Assembly: GCA_964542165.1 (NCBI GenBank)
Contig: CAZITQ010000013.1
Coordinates: 1 to 64,000, forward strand
Origin: CAYTBN01 sp964542165
GTDB lineage: Bacteria; Myxococcota_A; UBA796; UBA9615; CAYRNR01
Reading direction: 5' to 3'
Length of the DNA stretch: 64,000 bases
Position 1 is the first letter of the stretch, and each line of letters starts with the position of its first letter. The notes beneath the pieces are model-generated. The model was given only the letters and a program-made list of their open reading frames with translations. It ran no database searches and was not told the DNA's origin. A program made the translations under genes and the position numbers. Positions 33,049-41,632 of the stretch are shown one piece after another.

Positions 33049-34851
33049 CTACAGGTCGTTGATCCGCTGCTGGTTGAGGCCGCCGGGGTAGGCGTAGGAG
33101 TCGTGCAGGTCGAAGCCGACCACGACCACCCCGAAGGGATCGCTGCCGTCGAGCACGTGCACACCGTCGGCAACGGACAGCCGGACGGCCTCGAACCCGC
33201 TGCTGCCGATCACCGCCGACTCGCTCCAGGCGGGCCAGGCGTCGATGCTCACCCCACCGATGGCGACCAGGGCGCCGATGGGTCGGGTGATGATCATGTA
33301 GTCGTTCTGCCAGGTGCTGGGCACCAGCACCACGTAGGAGTCCAGGTACTGCTCCACCGGGACCGTCTGGACCATCGCCGGGTCCCCGAGGTTGGGATCC
33401 GGGGACGCGTAGGCGGAGATCATGTACTGGGTGAGCAGGAAGGCGTCGGTTCCGTTCACCGTGAAGTCCCCGGGATTCCCCGTGGAGCCGGAGACCCAGA
33501 ACTCGGCCACCTCGCCGGCCGCCAGGGAGACCGCCCCGGGCAGCCCCGTCACCTCGGCGTGGGCCTCGAAGGTCAGGTCCACCGGGTCGTTGCCGGCCAC
33601 CACCTGCCACAGGCCCTCTTCGGGGGGCGGCCCCCGATGCGGGATGCGGGCGGCCACGTAGGACTCGCCCCAGGTCTGGATGCCGAAGATCTGCTCCTCC
33701 AGGTGGTCGCAGCAGCAGTCGGTGGTGGGGATCAGCGCGCACTCGTGCCCGGCGAACACCGCCACCGGCGTGGTCGGCGAGGTCTCGATCAACGTCCCCG
33801 CCAGGGCGGCCTGGTCCTGATCGCTGGCGATCTGGAAGTAGTCGCCCTCGTCCATCTGGATGGTCACGGGTTGGCCGGGGCCGGCGGGGGATATCCCCGA
33901 ACCCCCGGCCGTGGTGATGGACGGGGTCACGACCACCGTCGTGTTGTCCACGCTGGCGACCACGTTGAGCGAGCTGTGCTGGATGGTACCGGTGTTGTCG
34001 ACCGCCTGGCGCCATCCGGGGATGCGGTAGACGCTGTCGTACGCGGACACCGGCAGCAACAGCGAGGCATCGGAGAGGTAGGACGAGGCGCCGTCCACCG
34101 GGTTGAACTGGTAGGCGATGATCGGGATCGAGCTGGTGATCCGGTAGGCGCCTTCATCGTGGAACGCCGATTCGTCCACGTGCGCGTCATTGAGGTTCAC
34201 CGTGACCAGCTGCTGGGGTCCGACCTGGGCGCTCCAGACCGGCGTCCAGGTGGCGCCGTCGCTGGTCTCCACAGACGCGGTGGCGGTGAGGGTGTCGTGG
34301 ACGTTGGACAGGGCCACCGCGTACTGGATGGTCTCGGGCCCCAGGTCGTGCTGGTCCATGTCGACGGCGTAGAACCGGCACCCGATGGTCGAGTCCGTCT
34401 GCTCGGCCAGGTCGCAAAGCTGCACGCACTCGCCGTTGGTGCAGACCTCGCCCAGCTCCTCCTCGCAGGTGTCCACCACCTGGTACCCCGATCCGTCGGG
34501 CAGGCACTCGAGCACGTCGAACCCGTCGCAGTCGTAGGTGCCCGGGTAGCAGACCACGCAGCCGGTCCCGAAGAGGCAGAACTCCCCAGCGGCGCCGTCG
34601 CACTCCTCGGTGTGGTCCACGTCGCCGTTCATGTCGCAGAACACCGCCGTGTTGGCGTCGCAGAGGATGTCACCTGGGGCGTCGTCGCAGATGTCGGTGG
34701 GTTCGGTGTCGTCGTCGCCGGTGTCGTCGTCGCCGGCATCGTCGTCACCGGCGTCGTCGTCGTCCCACCAGGGCTGCTCCTCCGGGAGCGGACAACCGAC
34801 CACCAGGAAGAGCGCCGCGATCCACATCACGAACTTGTTTCGGGAGCCCAT
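33049..34851 (-). CDS. IgGFc-binding-like lipoprotein
   Basis: 600-residue lipoprotein, lipobox LFLVVGC. An acidic linker (DDDDAGDDDAGDDDTGDDD) follows the lipidated Cys. Residues about 42-125 are Cys-rich, EGF-like or disulfide-knot-like (ECDGAAGEFCLFGTGC). The remaining 450 residues resemble the IgGFc-binding N-terminal domain common in myxobacterial surface proteins, with motifs such as SSIPIIAYQFNPVDG, ASLLLPVSAYDSVY, NVVASVDNTTVVVTP and FAGHECALIPTTD. The domain name comes from a mucin-like human protein and does not prove immunoglobulin binding. ATG 34851 has GAGGAGAAG immediately upstream. Confidence 0.83.
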   Translation of the reverse strand: MGSRNKFVMWIAALFLVVGCPLPEEQPWWDDDDAGDDDAGDDDTGDDDTEPTDICDDAPGDILCDANTAVFCDMNGDVDHTEECDGAAGEFCLFGTGCVVCYPGTYDCDGFDVLECLPDGSGYQVVDTCEEELGEVCTNGECVQLCDLAEQTDSTIGCRFYAVDMDQHDLGPETIQYAVALSNVHDTLTATASVETSDGATWTPVWSAQVGPQQLVTVNLNDAHVDESAFHDEGAYRITSSIPIIAYQFNPVDGASSYLSDASLLLPVSAYDSVYRIPGWRQAVDNTGTIQHSSLNVVASVDNTTVVVTPSITTAGGSGISPAGPGQPVTIQMDEGDYFQIASDQDQAALAGTLIETSPTTPVAVFAGHECALIPTTDCCCDHLEEQIFGIQTWGESYVAARIPHRGPPPEEGLWQVVAGNDPVDLTFEAHAEVTGLPGAVSLAAGEVAEFWVSGSTGNPGDFTVNGTDAFLLTQYMISAYASPDPNLGDPAMVQTVPVEQYLDSYVVLVPSTWQNDYMIITRPIGALVAIGGVSIDAWPAWSESAVIGSSGFEAVRLSVADGVHVLDGSDPFGVVVVGFDLHDSYAYPGGLNQQRINDL

Positions 34852-34945
34852 CTTCTCCTCCGTCCGGTTTCCACGATAGCGGGTTTGCGGGACAGGGGCA
34901 CGGGCAGAAATCCCTGTGCTAAGGTCACCGGCGCACGGGGGACCC

Positions 34946-35494
34946 ATGAGCGATCCGACAGGCGAAGGAGAGGCGGGGTACCGCCCATCCGACAAGCCCC
35001 GCGATGGAGACGATCTCCTTCAGCCGAGCATCGCACCGGGAACGGGGAGTGCGCCGGACCCCCTCCCCTGGCGCCTGGGCTCCCAGCTCTGGATCGGCTT
35101 CTTCGGCGGCGTGCTGCCGCTGCTGTTCATCGCCCAGGAGAACGCCCGTCGCCTGGGGTGCTCCGCCGCCGAGCGCCTGAAGGTCGTCTGGGTGGGCGTG
35201 CTGGCGCTGCTGGCCGTCGGCGTGGGTGTGGGGCTGTTCCACGCGTTGTGGGACGGTGACGAGCGCCTGGGCAAACGGTTGATCCGGCTGGTCAGCAAGC
35301 TGGGCGGCGTCCTGCTGTGGCTGCTCTACCGGCGCTGGCAGGGGACGCCGGACCGGATCCACGCCTACCGCCACCAGGGCCGCTACGCCTCCCTGTGGGT
35401 CTACGGCCTCGGAGCGGTCTTCGGCATCGGATTCTTCCAGGGGATCTACCTCTTCGCCGTGATGGCCCTGGTGGACACGCTGACGGAGGAGTGA
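34946..35494 (+). CDS. Small integral membrane protein of a membrane/TPR/AAA+ operon
   Basis: 182 residues with an acidic-polar N-terminus (about 1-42), then three or four hydrophobic helices: LWIGFFGGVLPLLFIAQ, VVWVGVLALLAVGVGVGLF, GGVLLWLLYRR and VYGLGAVFGIGFFQGIYLFAVMALV. Not recognised as a known family. The first of three overlapping genes: its stop overlaps the ATG of the TPR gene by one base (TGATG at 35492-35496). The start ATG 34946 has only a weak GGGGG upstream; an in-frame start 30 bases earlier is possible. Confidence 0.72.
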   Translation: MSDPTGEGEAGYRPSDKPRDGDDLLQPSIAPGTGSAPDPLPWRLGSQLWIGFFGGVLPLLFIAQENARRLGCSAAERLKVVWVGVLALLAVGVGVGLFHALWDGDERLGKRLIRLVSKLGGVLLWLLYRRWQGTPDRIHAYRHQGRYASLWVYGLGAVFGIGFFQGIYLFAVMALVDTLTEE

Positions 35495-36369
35495 TGGCGG
35501 GCGCACCCGAGTCCCCCCTGACCCTGGCCGAACACTACCTCTCGGTCTCCCGTCCCGACCGCTGCCTCGAGGTGCTGGCGGACGCGGGTGGGGACGCGGC
35601 CGAGGCGCCGGTGGCCTGGCTGCTGCGTTCCCTGGCGTTCCACGAGATGACCCGCCACGACGAGGCCCGCCTGGCTGCGGAGAAGGGGCTCTCCCTCGCC
35701 CCGGACTGGCCGCCGCTGCGGATGGCCCTGGGCATGGCCCACCGGGAGGGTGGAGACCTGGCCGAGGCCGAACGCGCCTTCCTGGCGGCCCTGCGCGACG
35801 ACCCCGAGAACCCCACCCTGCTGTGCGAATACGCCATGACCGTCGCCGAAGCGACCCAGCTGGACAAGGCGGATCGCCTGCTGGAACGGGCGGCGGCGCT
35901 GGAACCCGGGTCCACCCACGTGGTGGAGGCCCGGATGAAGGTCGCTCACCTGCGGGGCGACACCCGGGCGGCCGAAGCCCTCTCGCAACAGCTGTTGGCC
36001 GCGGACGCGGACAATCCCAGCGGGCAGATGGTCCACGGCATCACGCGCTGGGACGCAGGCGACGTCAACGCGGCCGACCGCTCGATCCGTAGCGCGGCCG
36101 TGCACCCCGGCGCCCAGTCCCCCGTTGCGCAGCTCGCCCGGGAGGCCCAGCTCGCGGCCCATCCCCTGATGTGGCCCGTCCGCCCCCTGTACCGCATCGG
36201 CATGGTGCCCTTCTGGATCGGGGCGATGGTGATCTTCTTCGGCCTGCGCTTCGCGGGCCTGGACGCGGCCGCCGTGCTCTTCGCGGGGGCCTACCTCGCG
36301 TACTGCATCTACACCTGGGTCGTGCCGCCGCTGCTTCGGCGCTGGCTGGCCCGGAGGCGATTCCGATGA
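35494..36369 (+). CDS. TPR-repeat protein with C-terminal membrane anchor
   Basis: 291 residues. Residues 1-215 are tetratricopeptide-like helical pairs (WLLRSLAFHEMTRHDEARLA, ALGMAHREGGDLAEAERAFL, RLLERAAALEPGSTHVVEA). The C-terminal part has two transmembrane helices: MVPFWIGAMVIFFGLRF and AAAVLFAGAYLAYCIYTWVV, followed by a basic tail (RRWLARRRFR). The TPR solenoid is likely cytoplasmic and recruits a partner. It is translationally coupled on both sides: TGATG with the upstream membrane gene and ATGA with the AAA+ gene, which makes the AAA+ ATPase the obvious partner. Confidence 0.82.
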   Translation: MAGAPESPLTLAEHYLSVSRPDRCLEVLADAGGDAAEAPVAWLLRSLAFHEMTRHDEARLAAEKGLSLAPDWPPLRMALGMAHREGGDLAEAERAFLAALRDDPENPTLLCEYAMTVAEATQLDKADRLLERAAALEPGSTHVVEARMKVAHLRGDTRAAEALSQQLLAADADNPSGQMVHGITRWDAGDVNAADRSIRSAAVHPGAQSPVAQLAREAQLAAHPLMWPVRPLYRIGMVPFWIGAMVIFFGLRFAGLDAAAVLFAGAYLAYCIYTWVVPPLLRRWLARRRFR

Positions 36370-37625
36370 GCGAGCGGACCGATGCCCTGCGCCAGGCCCT
36401 GGAGCTGACCCCGGACAACCACGTGCTGCGGCGGATGCTGGCCGAGGCGCTGGTGGAAGAGGGCGATCCGGCCGCTGCCACGGCGGAGTTCCGCACCCTC
36501 CTGGAGGCCTCCGTCCTCCCCGACGATGCCCTGCTGACGGCGGCGGAGGCCGCGGTGGGCGCGGACGAGCCGGGTCAAGCGCTGCGATTCCTGGACCGGG
36601 CGGACCGGGTCGGAATCGTGGAGGGGGTCGCGGCCCTGCGCTCCCAGGCCGAGACGTTGCTGGAGCAGGCGGGGGTGGTCCGGCTGGCGGCCGTGGGTGG
36701 GGGACGCCGCGACGACGACGAACCGTCCCCCTTCGAGTTCGACGAGGAGACCCTCGACTTCACGGCCGTGGGCGGCCTGGAGGAGGTCAAGAAGGTCATC
36801 CACCGGATGATCATCCTGCCCACCAAGCGACCCGACCTGTACGCGAAGTACGGGCGCAAGGCGGGCGGTGGCGTGTTGATGTACGGCCCGCCGGGCTGTG
36901 GCAAGACCCTGCTCGCCCGGGCCACCGCCGGTGAGTGCGGGCTGCCCTTCCTCAACGTCCGCATCGAGCAGATCCTCGATCCCTGGCTGGGCATGAGCGA
37001 GCGCAACCTCCACGACGCCTTCGAGCGGGCCCGCACGAAGGCACCCTGCGTGCTGTTCGTCGACGAGCTCGACGCCATCGGCTACGCCCGCCGGCACCAG
37101 AAAGGTCAGGCTTCGCGCTCCCTGGTGGACCAGCTGCTCCAGGAGCTGGACGCCATCGGCTCGGAGAACGAGGGGGTCCTGGTCCTCGCCGCAACCAACG
37201 CCCCGTGGGACCTGGACGAGGCCCTGCGCCGCCCGGGACGATTCGACCGCTCCCTGTTCGTTCCGCCCCCGGACCGGGAGGGTCGAAACCGGATCCTGGA
37301 GATCCACCTGGGCGACCGCCCCGCCAGCGGCATCGACCGCAAGGCCCTGGCCAAGGCCGCCCCCCTGTTCAGCGGCGCGGATCTCGAAGCCTGGGTCGAG
37401 CAGGCGACCGACCGGGTCATCGACGAGGCCCTGTCCACCGGCGGCGAGCCCCCCCTGCGTATGGAGCACTTCCGCGAGGCCCTCGAGGACCTCGCCGCCT
37501 CCACCCACGAATGGCTCACCCGGGCCGCCCGCTACGTGGAATTCGCCAACCAGTCCCGGCAGTACGACGACGTGGCCCGCTTCCTGCGCAGCAAGGAGGT
37601 GAGGAAGCACGGGAAGCTGGACTGA
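36366..37625 (+). CDS. AAA+ ATPase with N-terminal TPR-like domain
   Basis: 419 residues. Residues 1-105 are helical TPR-like. The AAA+ module (about 135-400) has Walker A GPPGCGKT (174-181), Walker B VLFVDELDAIG with Asp233, an Arg-finger region ALRRPGRFDRSLF, and sensor motif VLAATNAPWDL, closest in style to the Cdc48/FtsH/proteasomal ATPase clade. No protease domain is attached. ATGA overlap with the TPR membrane gene. Predicted to act as an ATP-driven unfoldase or remodelling motor recruited to the membrane by its two operon partners; substrate unknown. Confidence 0.9.
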   Translation: MSERTDALRQALELTPDNHVLRRMLAEALVEEGDPAAATAEFRTLLEASVLPDDALLTAAEAAVGADEPGQALRFLDRADRVGIVEGVAALRSQAETLLEQAGVVRLAAVGGGRRDDDEPSPFEFDEETLDFTAVGGLEEVKKVIHRMIILPTKRPDLYAKYGRKAGGGVLMYGPPGCGKTLLARATAGECGLPFLNVRIEQILDPWLGMSERNLHDAFERARTKAPCVLFVDELDAIGYARRHQKGQASRSLVDQLLQELDAIGSENEGVLVLAATNAPWDLDEALRRPGRFDRSLFVPPPDREGRNRILEIHLGDRPASGIDRKALAKAAPLFSGADLEAWVEQATDRVIDEALSTGGEPPLRMEHFREALEDLAASTHEWLTRAARYVEFANQSRQYDDVARFLRSKEVRKHGKLD

Positions 37626-37752
37626 CGCGGGCGCCGGACCGAAAAACACCCCCGAAGCGGTTAACCTCCCGCCGGCTCCCGGGTCGATAGACCCCGATGG
37701 CCGAACCTGCGCCTTCGGGCGTCGAGAACGCGAACCCACGATGGGAGAAACC

Positions 37753-38268
37753 ATGTACCGGCCGCTGCTCGCGACGTTCCTGCTCACCCTGTCCACCGCG
37801 CTCGCGACCGCCTGCCCCGGAGGAGGACTGGTCACGGACGACGACGCGAGCGGCGACGACGACACCGGCTCGGCCGGCGATGACGATGACATGTGGACCG
37901 ATGACGACGACGATGACGACACCGGCGACGACGATGACGACACCGGCGACGACGACGACACGGCGACCGGCGATCCCTGCACGGTCTCCTTCGGTCCCCC
38001 GGAGATGCCCATCGACCTCACGGGGGTCTGCGAGGAGAGCCCCGACCACTGCCTGGGTGGATTCGACCCCCAGGACAGCGCGGGCACCTGCGACGGTGGG
38101 ATGACCTGCTGCGTGGACACCGACCAGTGCGAGGACGCCCTCATGGGGAGCTGCGCGGCCGTCGAAGACGACTGCGACGGCGAACCTCCCCCGGGGGCCC
38201 CCGGATTCCCCCAGCTGGGCTGCCCGTCCGCCACCCCCTACTGCTGCCTCCCGGAGCCGCCCCAGTGA
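37753..38268 (+). CDS. Cys-rich lipoprotein with acidic linker
   Basis: 171-residue lipoprotein, lipobox ALATAC. About 55 residues of Asp-rich linker follow. The C-terminal 95 residues contain about a dozen Cys (GTCDGGMTCCVDTDQCEDAL, ATPYCCLPEPPQ), suggesting a small disulfide-stabilised domain. Start chosen at ATG 37753, with GGGAGA upstream; ATG 37741 is in frame and would add four residues. The stop overlaps the GTG start of the arylsulfotransferase-like gene (GTGA at 38265), so the two lipoproteins are coupled. Function unknown. Confidence 0.75.
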   Translation: MYRPLLATFLLTLSTALATACPGGGLVTDDDASGDDDTGSAGDDDDMWTDDDDDDDTGDDDDDTGDDDDTATGDPCTVSFGPPEMPIDLTGVCEESPDHCLGGFDPQDSAGTCDGGMTCCVDTDQCEDALMGSCAAVEDDCDGEPPPGAPGFPQLGCPSATPYCCLPEPPQ

Positions 38269-39644
38269 CCGGGCTCCGCAGGCCCGGCCACGCCGGTATC
38301 CCGGCCCTCCTCGGGCTCCTCCCCCTGCTGCTCGCGCTCCTCTTGCCCGCCTGTACGGGCGACACCGCCAGAGGGAGCGGAGCGTTCGACGTCGCGGCCG
38401 AGGTCAGCGAGGTCATCTCCACGGTCATCACCGTCGAGTGGACGGTGGACCTGTCGGAGCCCGACGCTGCGTACGTCGAGTTCGGACCCGAGGAGACCTA
38501 CGGCAGGACGGCCCCCGCCGACCTCACGGGCGAGCCCCCGTACCGGACGGTGCTGCTGGGGATGAAGCCGTCCACGGAGGCGCACTACCGGGTCGTGGCC
38601 GAGGCTGGCGGCGAGACCTTCACCAGCGACCCGGGCACGATCTCCACCGGCACCGCACCGGGCGGGCTCCCGGAGTTCACCGCCGAAGCCCTCGGCGAGG
38701 TGGAGGACGGGTACCTGGTCACCTCCCTGTTCGCCTCTTCGCCCGCCGCGGTAATCCTCGACCGGGACGGGGACTACGTGTGGTGGTACGAGGCTCCGAG
38801 CGAGGACTTCCAGGTCAGCCGAGCCCACCTGTCCGCCGACCGCCAGCACGTGGTCTTCTGGAGCGTCAACCTCTACAACACCCCCCCCGGCGACACGCCC
38901 CAGAAGTTGATCCGCGTGAGCCTGGACGGGACCGACGTGGTCTCCCGGACGGTGGAGGAGGGCCACCACGACTTCACCGTGATGCCCGACGACGGGATCA
39001 CCTACATCGAGTACGACGTTCAGGACGGTGTGGACGGGGATCGGCTGATCGAGGTCAGCCCCGACGGCGAGGAGCGGGAGATCTGGTCGGTCTGGGAGGA
39101 CTTCGACTCCGGCGGGGCCGGCGGCCCGGGCACCACCTTCGCCCACTTCAACGCCATCGACTACTACGAGGACGAGGACGCGTTGTACGTGTCGTCGCTG
39201 GGCCTGGAGTGCCTGCTCAAGGTCGACCGCGGGAGCGGCGAGCTGCTGTGGAGCATGGGGGGCGACGAGAGCGACTTCGTCCTCGACGGCGGCAACACCG
39301 ACTTCTTCGAGCGCAACCACCAGTTCGAGCGCCTGGACGACTCGATCGTCATGTTCGTCAACGGCAGCGAGCAGACCTATTGCTCGGACGTCCGCGAGTA
39401 CGCCTACGACGAGGACAGCTTCGAGGCCGAGCTCGTGTGGTCCTACACCCCCGATCCCTGCGTGTTCTCCTTCAGCCTGGGCGACGTGGCCCGGATGGAC
39501 TCGGGCAACACCCTGGTGACGTTCTCCGCCCAGGGCCAGATCGACGAGGTGGACGAAAACGGCGACCTGCTCTGGCGCATGAACGCAGGCCTGGGCGGAG
39601 CCGTGGGCTACGCCACGTTCTTGCGGGACCTGTACACCGACTGA
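38265..39644 (+). CDS. Arylsulfotransferase-like (ASST family) lipoprotein
   Basis: 459-residue lipoprotein, lipobox LLLPAC. A fibronectin-like segment (about 40-135) precedes a beta-propeller-like region with the ASST-family motifs: GHHDFTVMPDDGITYIEY, FAHFNAIDYYEDEDALYVSS, RNHQFERLDDSIVMF. The His residues of these motifs correspond by order to the catalytic His residues of bacterial aryl-sulfate sulfotransferases, which move sulfate from one phenol to another; many ASST-like proteins may not do this. GTG start coupled to the lipoprotein stop, with CCGGAG upstream. A 9-bp inverted repeat spans its stop codon. Confidence 0.82.
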   Translation: MTGLRRPGHAGIPALLGLLPLLLALLLPACTGDTARGSGAFDVAAEVSEVISTVITVEWTVDLSEPDAAYVEFGPEETYGRTAPADLTGEPPYRTVLLGMKPSTEAHYRVVAEAGGETFTSDPGTISTGTAPGGLPEFTAEALGEVEDGYLVTSLFASSPAAVILDRDGDYVWWYEAPSEDFQVSRAHLSADRQHVVFWSVNLYNTPPGDTPQKLIRVSLDGTDVVSRTVEEGHHDFTVMPDDGITYIEYDVQDGVDGDRLIEVSPDGEEREIWSVWEDFDSGGAGGPGTTFAHFNAIDYYEDEDALYVSSLGLECLLKVDRGSGELLWSMGGDESDFVLDGGNTDFFERNHQFERLDDSIVMFVNGSEQTYCSDVREYAYDEDSFEAELVWSYTPDPCVFSFSLGDVARMDSGNTLVTFSAQGQIDEVDENGDLLWRMNAGLGGAVGYATFLRDLYTD

Positions 39645-39671
39645 TCCGGCGGTCGCCCCGGGGGATCAGTC
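39639..39671. terminator. Bidirectional hairpin spanning both stop codons
   Basis: GACTGATCC at 39639-39647 and GGATCAGTC at 39663-39671 are perfectly complementary 9-base arms with a 15-base GC-rich spacer. The stop codons of the convergent ASST-like gene (39642-39644) and the ABC permease gene (39666-39668) both lie inside the arms. It probably terminates both transcripts. There is no T-tract, as is common in high-GC genomes. Confidence 0.5.
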
Positions 39672-40574
39672 CTCGTACGGTTGGCCCACGGCCGCCGGCG
39701 GCCGAGCGCGGCCCATGAACCCGACCACGGCGACGATGGTGAGCAGGTAGGGCAGCATCTGCAGGAACTGGGACGGGATGGCGATGCCGGCGCCGCCCAG
39801 GGTCATCTGGACCGCGTCGGCGGCTCCGAAGAGCAGGCAGGCCACGGCCGCCAGACCGGGCCGCCACTTGCCCACGATCATCGCCGCCAGCGCGATGTAG
39901 CCCCGGCCGCCGGTCATGTTGTCGGTGAACTGGTGCTGGTCCGAGGCCAGCCAGACGCCGGCCAGACCGGCGAGCAATCCCGAGAGCAGCACGCCGTACA
40001 GCCGCATCCAGCGGACCTTGATCCCCAGGCTGGCGGCGGCGTGGGGGTGCTCCCCGCAGGCCCGCAGGCGCAGGCCGAAGCGGGTACGGAAAAGCAGGAC
40101 GTGGCCGCCCGCGACCAGTGCCACCGCCAGCAGGATCAGCGGATGGGTGAGGACTCCGAGCACGATCCCCGTGGTGCCCTCGGCGCGAACCAGGGGCTCG
40201 ATGGACTCCACCCGGGCGGAGTTGGACGACGAGTCCCACACCATCTTCAGCGCGAAGCGCGTCACCCCCACCGCGAGCAGGTTGATCGCCACGCCGCACA
40301 CGATCTGGTCCGCCCCGAAGCGCAGCGTGGCCAGGGCGAACAGGGCCGCCAGCGCGACGCCCGAACCGCAGCCCACCAGCAGCCCGAGCACCGGACTCCC
40401 GGTCAGATGCGCCCCGAGCACGAAGCCGAAGGCGCCGGTGAGCATGATGCCCTCCAGCGCGATGTTCACCGTGCCGCCCCGCTCCGAGAACGTGCCCCCG
40501 AGGGATGCGAGCACGTAGGGCACCGAGATCCGGACGATCTGGACCAGGAAGGCCAGGGAGAGGAAGGCCTCCAT
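39666..40574 (-). CDS. BMP-type nucleoside ABC transporter, second permease
   Basis: 302-residue inner-membrane permease with eight to ten helices. It has the layout of NupQ/YufQ-type permeases of the CUT2-like nucleoside/BMP family: N-terminal FSERGGTVNIALEGIMLTG and central ACGEHPHAAASLGI are hallmarks. ATG 40574 overlaps the stop of the first permease (ATGA). Last gene of the minus-strand transporter operon (substrate-binding protein, ATPase, permease, permease). Likely substrate: purine or pyrimidine nucleosides. Confidence 0.92.
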   Translation of the reverse strand: MEAFLSLAFLVQIVRISVPYVLASLGGTFSERGGTVNIALEGIMLTGAFGFVLGAHLTGSPVLGLLVGCGSGVALAALFALATLRFGADQIVCGVAINLLAVGVTRFALKMVWDSSSNSARVESIEPLVRAEGTTGIVLGVLTHPLILLAVALVAGGHVLLFRTRFGLRLRACGEHPHAAASLGIKVRWMRLYGVLLSGLLAGLAGVWLASDQHQFTDNMTGGRGYIALAAMIVGKWRPGLAAVACLLFGAADAVQMTLGGAGIAIPSQFLQMLPYLLTIVAVVGFMGRARPPAAVGQPYED

Positions 40575-41632
40575 CAGCGCCCCCCTCCCGCCCGCAGCAG
40601 GATCGACCGCACCTCGCGGCTGGCCACCACCACCACCAGGATGATCACCGCCTGGAGGATCTCGACGATCTCCTTGGGCACCAGGGCGTTGATCACCAGC
40701 CCGCCCTGGGAGAGGGTGCCGAACAGCAGCGCCGCCAGGACCACGCCCAGGGGGTGGTTGCGGCCCAGCAGGGCCACCGCGATCCCCATGAACCCCACCC
40801 CGCCGGAGAACCCGTCCTCGAAGTAGTACTTGTAGCCCTGCACGAAGTTCACGCCGACCAGCCCCGCGCAGCCGCCGCCGATGGCCATGGCCACCGTGGA
40901 CACCCGCAGCAGGGAGATGCCGCCGTTCTCCGCCGCCGGTGGACTCAGGCCGACGGCGCGGATCTCGTACCCCAACGGCGTGCGGAAGAGCAGCCAGGCC
41001 ACCAGGCCTGCGCCACCCAGGGCCCACAGCAAGGCCGTGTTGGCGGCGCTGCCGTGGAGCGCCGGGAGGAAGGCTCCCAGCCGGCTCAGGCGCGCGCCCT
41101 CGATGATGGGCGCCGTGTGCAGGGTCTCGGGCTCGTGGAAGTGGGTGGCCACCAGGTAGTTGACCAGGGCCAGGGCCACGAAGTTGAGCATGATCGTGGT
41201 GATCACCTCGTGGGCCCCGAAGCGGGCCTTCAGCGCCCCGGGCAGGGCACCGTACCCGCCCCCCACCAGGGCGGCGGCGGCGGCCACCAGCGGGATCGCC
41301 AGCAGCCACGGCGTCCCGCCGGGCAACCACATGCCGATCAGCGCCCCTGCGAGCGCCCCCATCACCACCTGCCCCTCGGCGCCGATGTTGAAGAGCCCGG
41401 CCCGGAAGGGGATGGCCACCGCCAGACCCGTGAAGATCAGCGGCGTGGCCTTGAACAGCACCTGGCCCACCCCGTACGGATTGCCCCAGGTACCCTCGAT
41501 CATCACCCGGAGCACCCGCAACGGCGACGCCCCGTAGGCGAGCACCAGCAGATCGAAGGCCAGCAAGGCGACCAGCAGGGCGGTCACCGGCGCCACCAGC
41601 GCCGTGCGCAGCTCCACGGCCCGGGCCTTCAC
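40574..41632 (-). CDS. BMP-type nucleoside ABC transporter, first permease
   Basis: 352-residue permease partner, NupP/YufP-like. Helices throughout, with NIGAEGQVVMGALAGALI (the first-permease equivalent of the NIALEGIML motif), the loop FGAHEVITTIMLNFVAL and AVGLSPPAAENGGI. GTG start at 41632 overlapping the ATPase stop (GTGA at 41629-41632); stop overlapping the next ATG. Forms the heterodimeric membrane channel with the following permease. Confidence 0.92.
   Translation of the reverse strand: MKARAVELRTALVAPVTALLVALLAFDLLVLAYGASPLRVLRVMIEGTWGNPYGVGQVLFKATPLIFTGLAVAIPFRAGLFNIGAEGQVVMGALAGALIGMWLPGGTPWLLAIPLVAAAAALVGGGYGALPGALKARFGAHEVITTIMLNFVALALVNYLVATHFHEPETLHTAPIIEGARLSRLGAFLPALHGSAANTALLWALGGAGLVAWLLFRTPLGYEIRAVGLSPPAAENGGISLLRVSTVAMAIGGGCAGLVGVNFVQGYKYYFEDGFSGGVGFMGIAVALLGRNHPLGVVLAALLFGTLSQGGLVINALVPKEIVEILQAVIILVVVVASREVRSILLRAGGGR

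Noticed and set aside
31624..35259. 1211-codon plus-strand open frame across three minus-strand lipoprotein genes
   Set aside because: High-GC antisense frame of genes with clear signal peptides and anchors; its translation is Val/Gly/His-rich low complexity.
37681..37694. Small GGGTC-GATA-GACCC hairpin as a terminator or riboswitch
   Set aside because: A five-bp stem is too short to support; recorded only as a possible weak terminator after the AAA+ gene.
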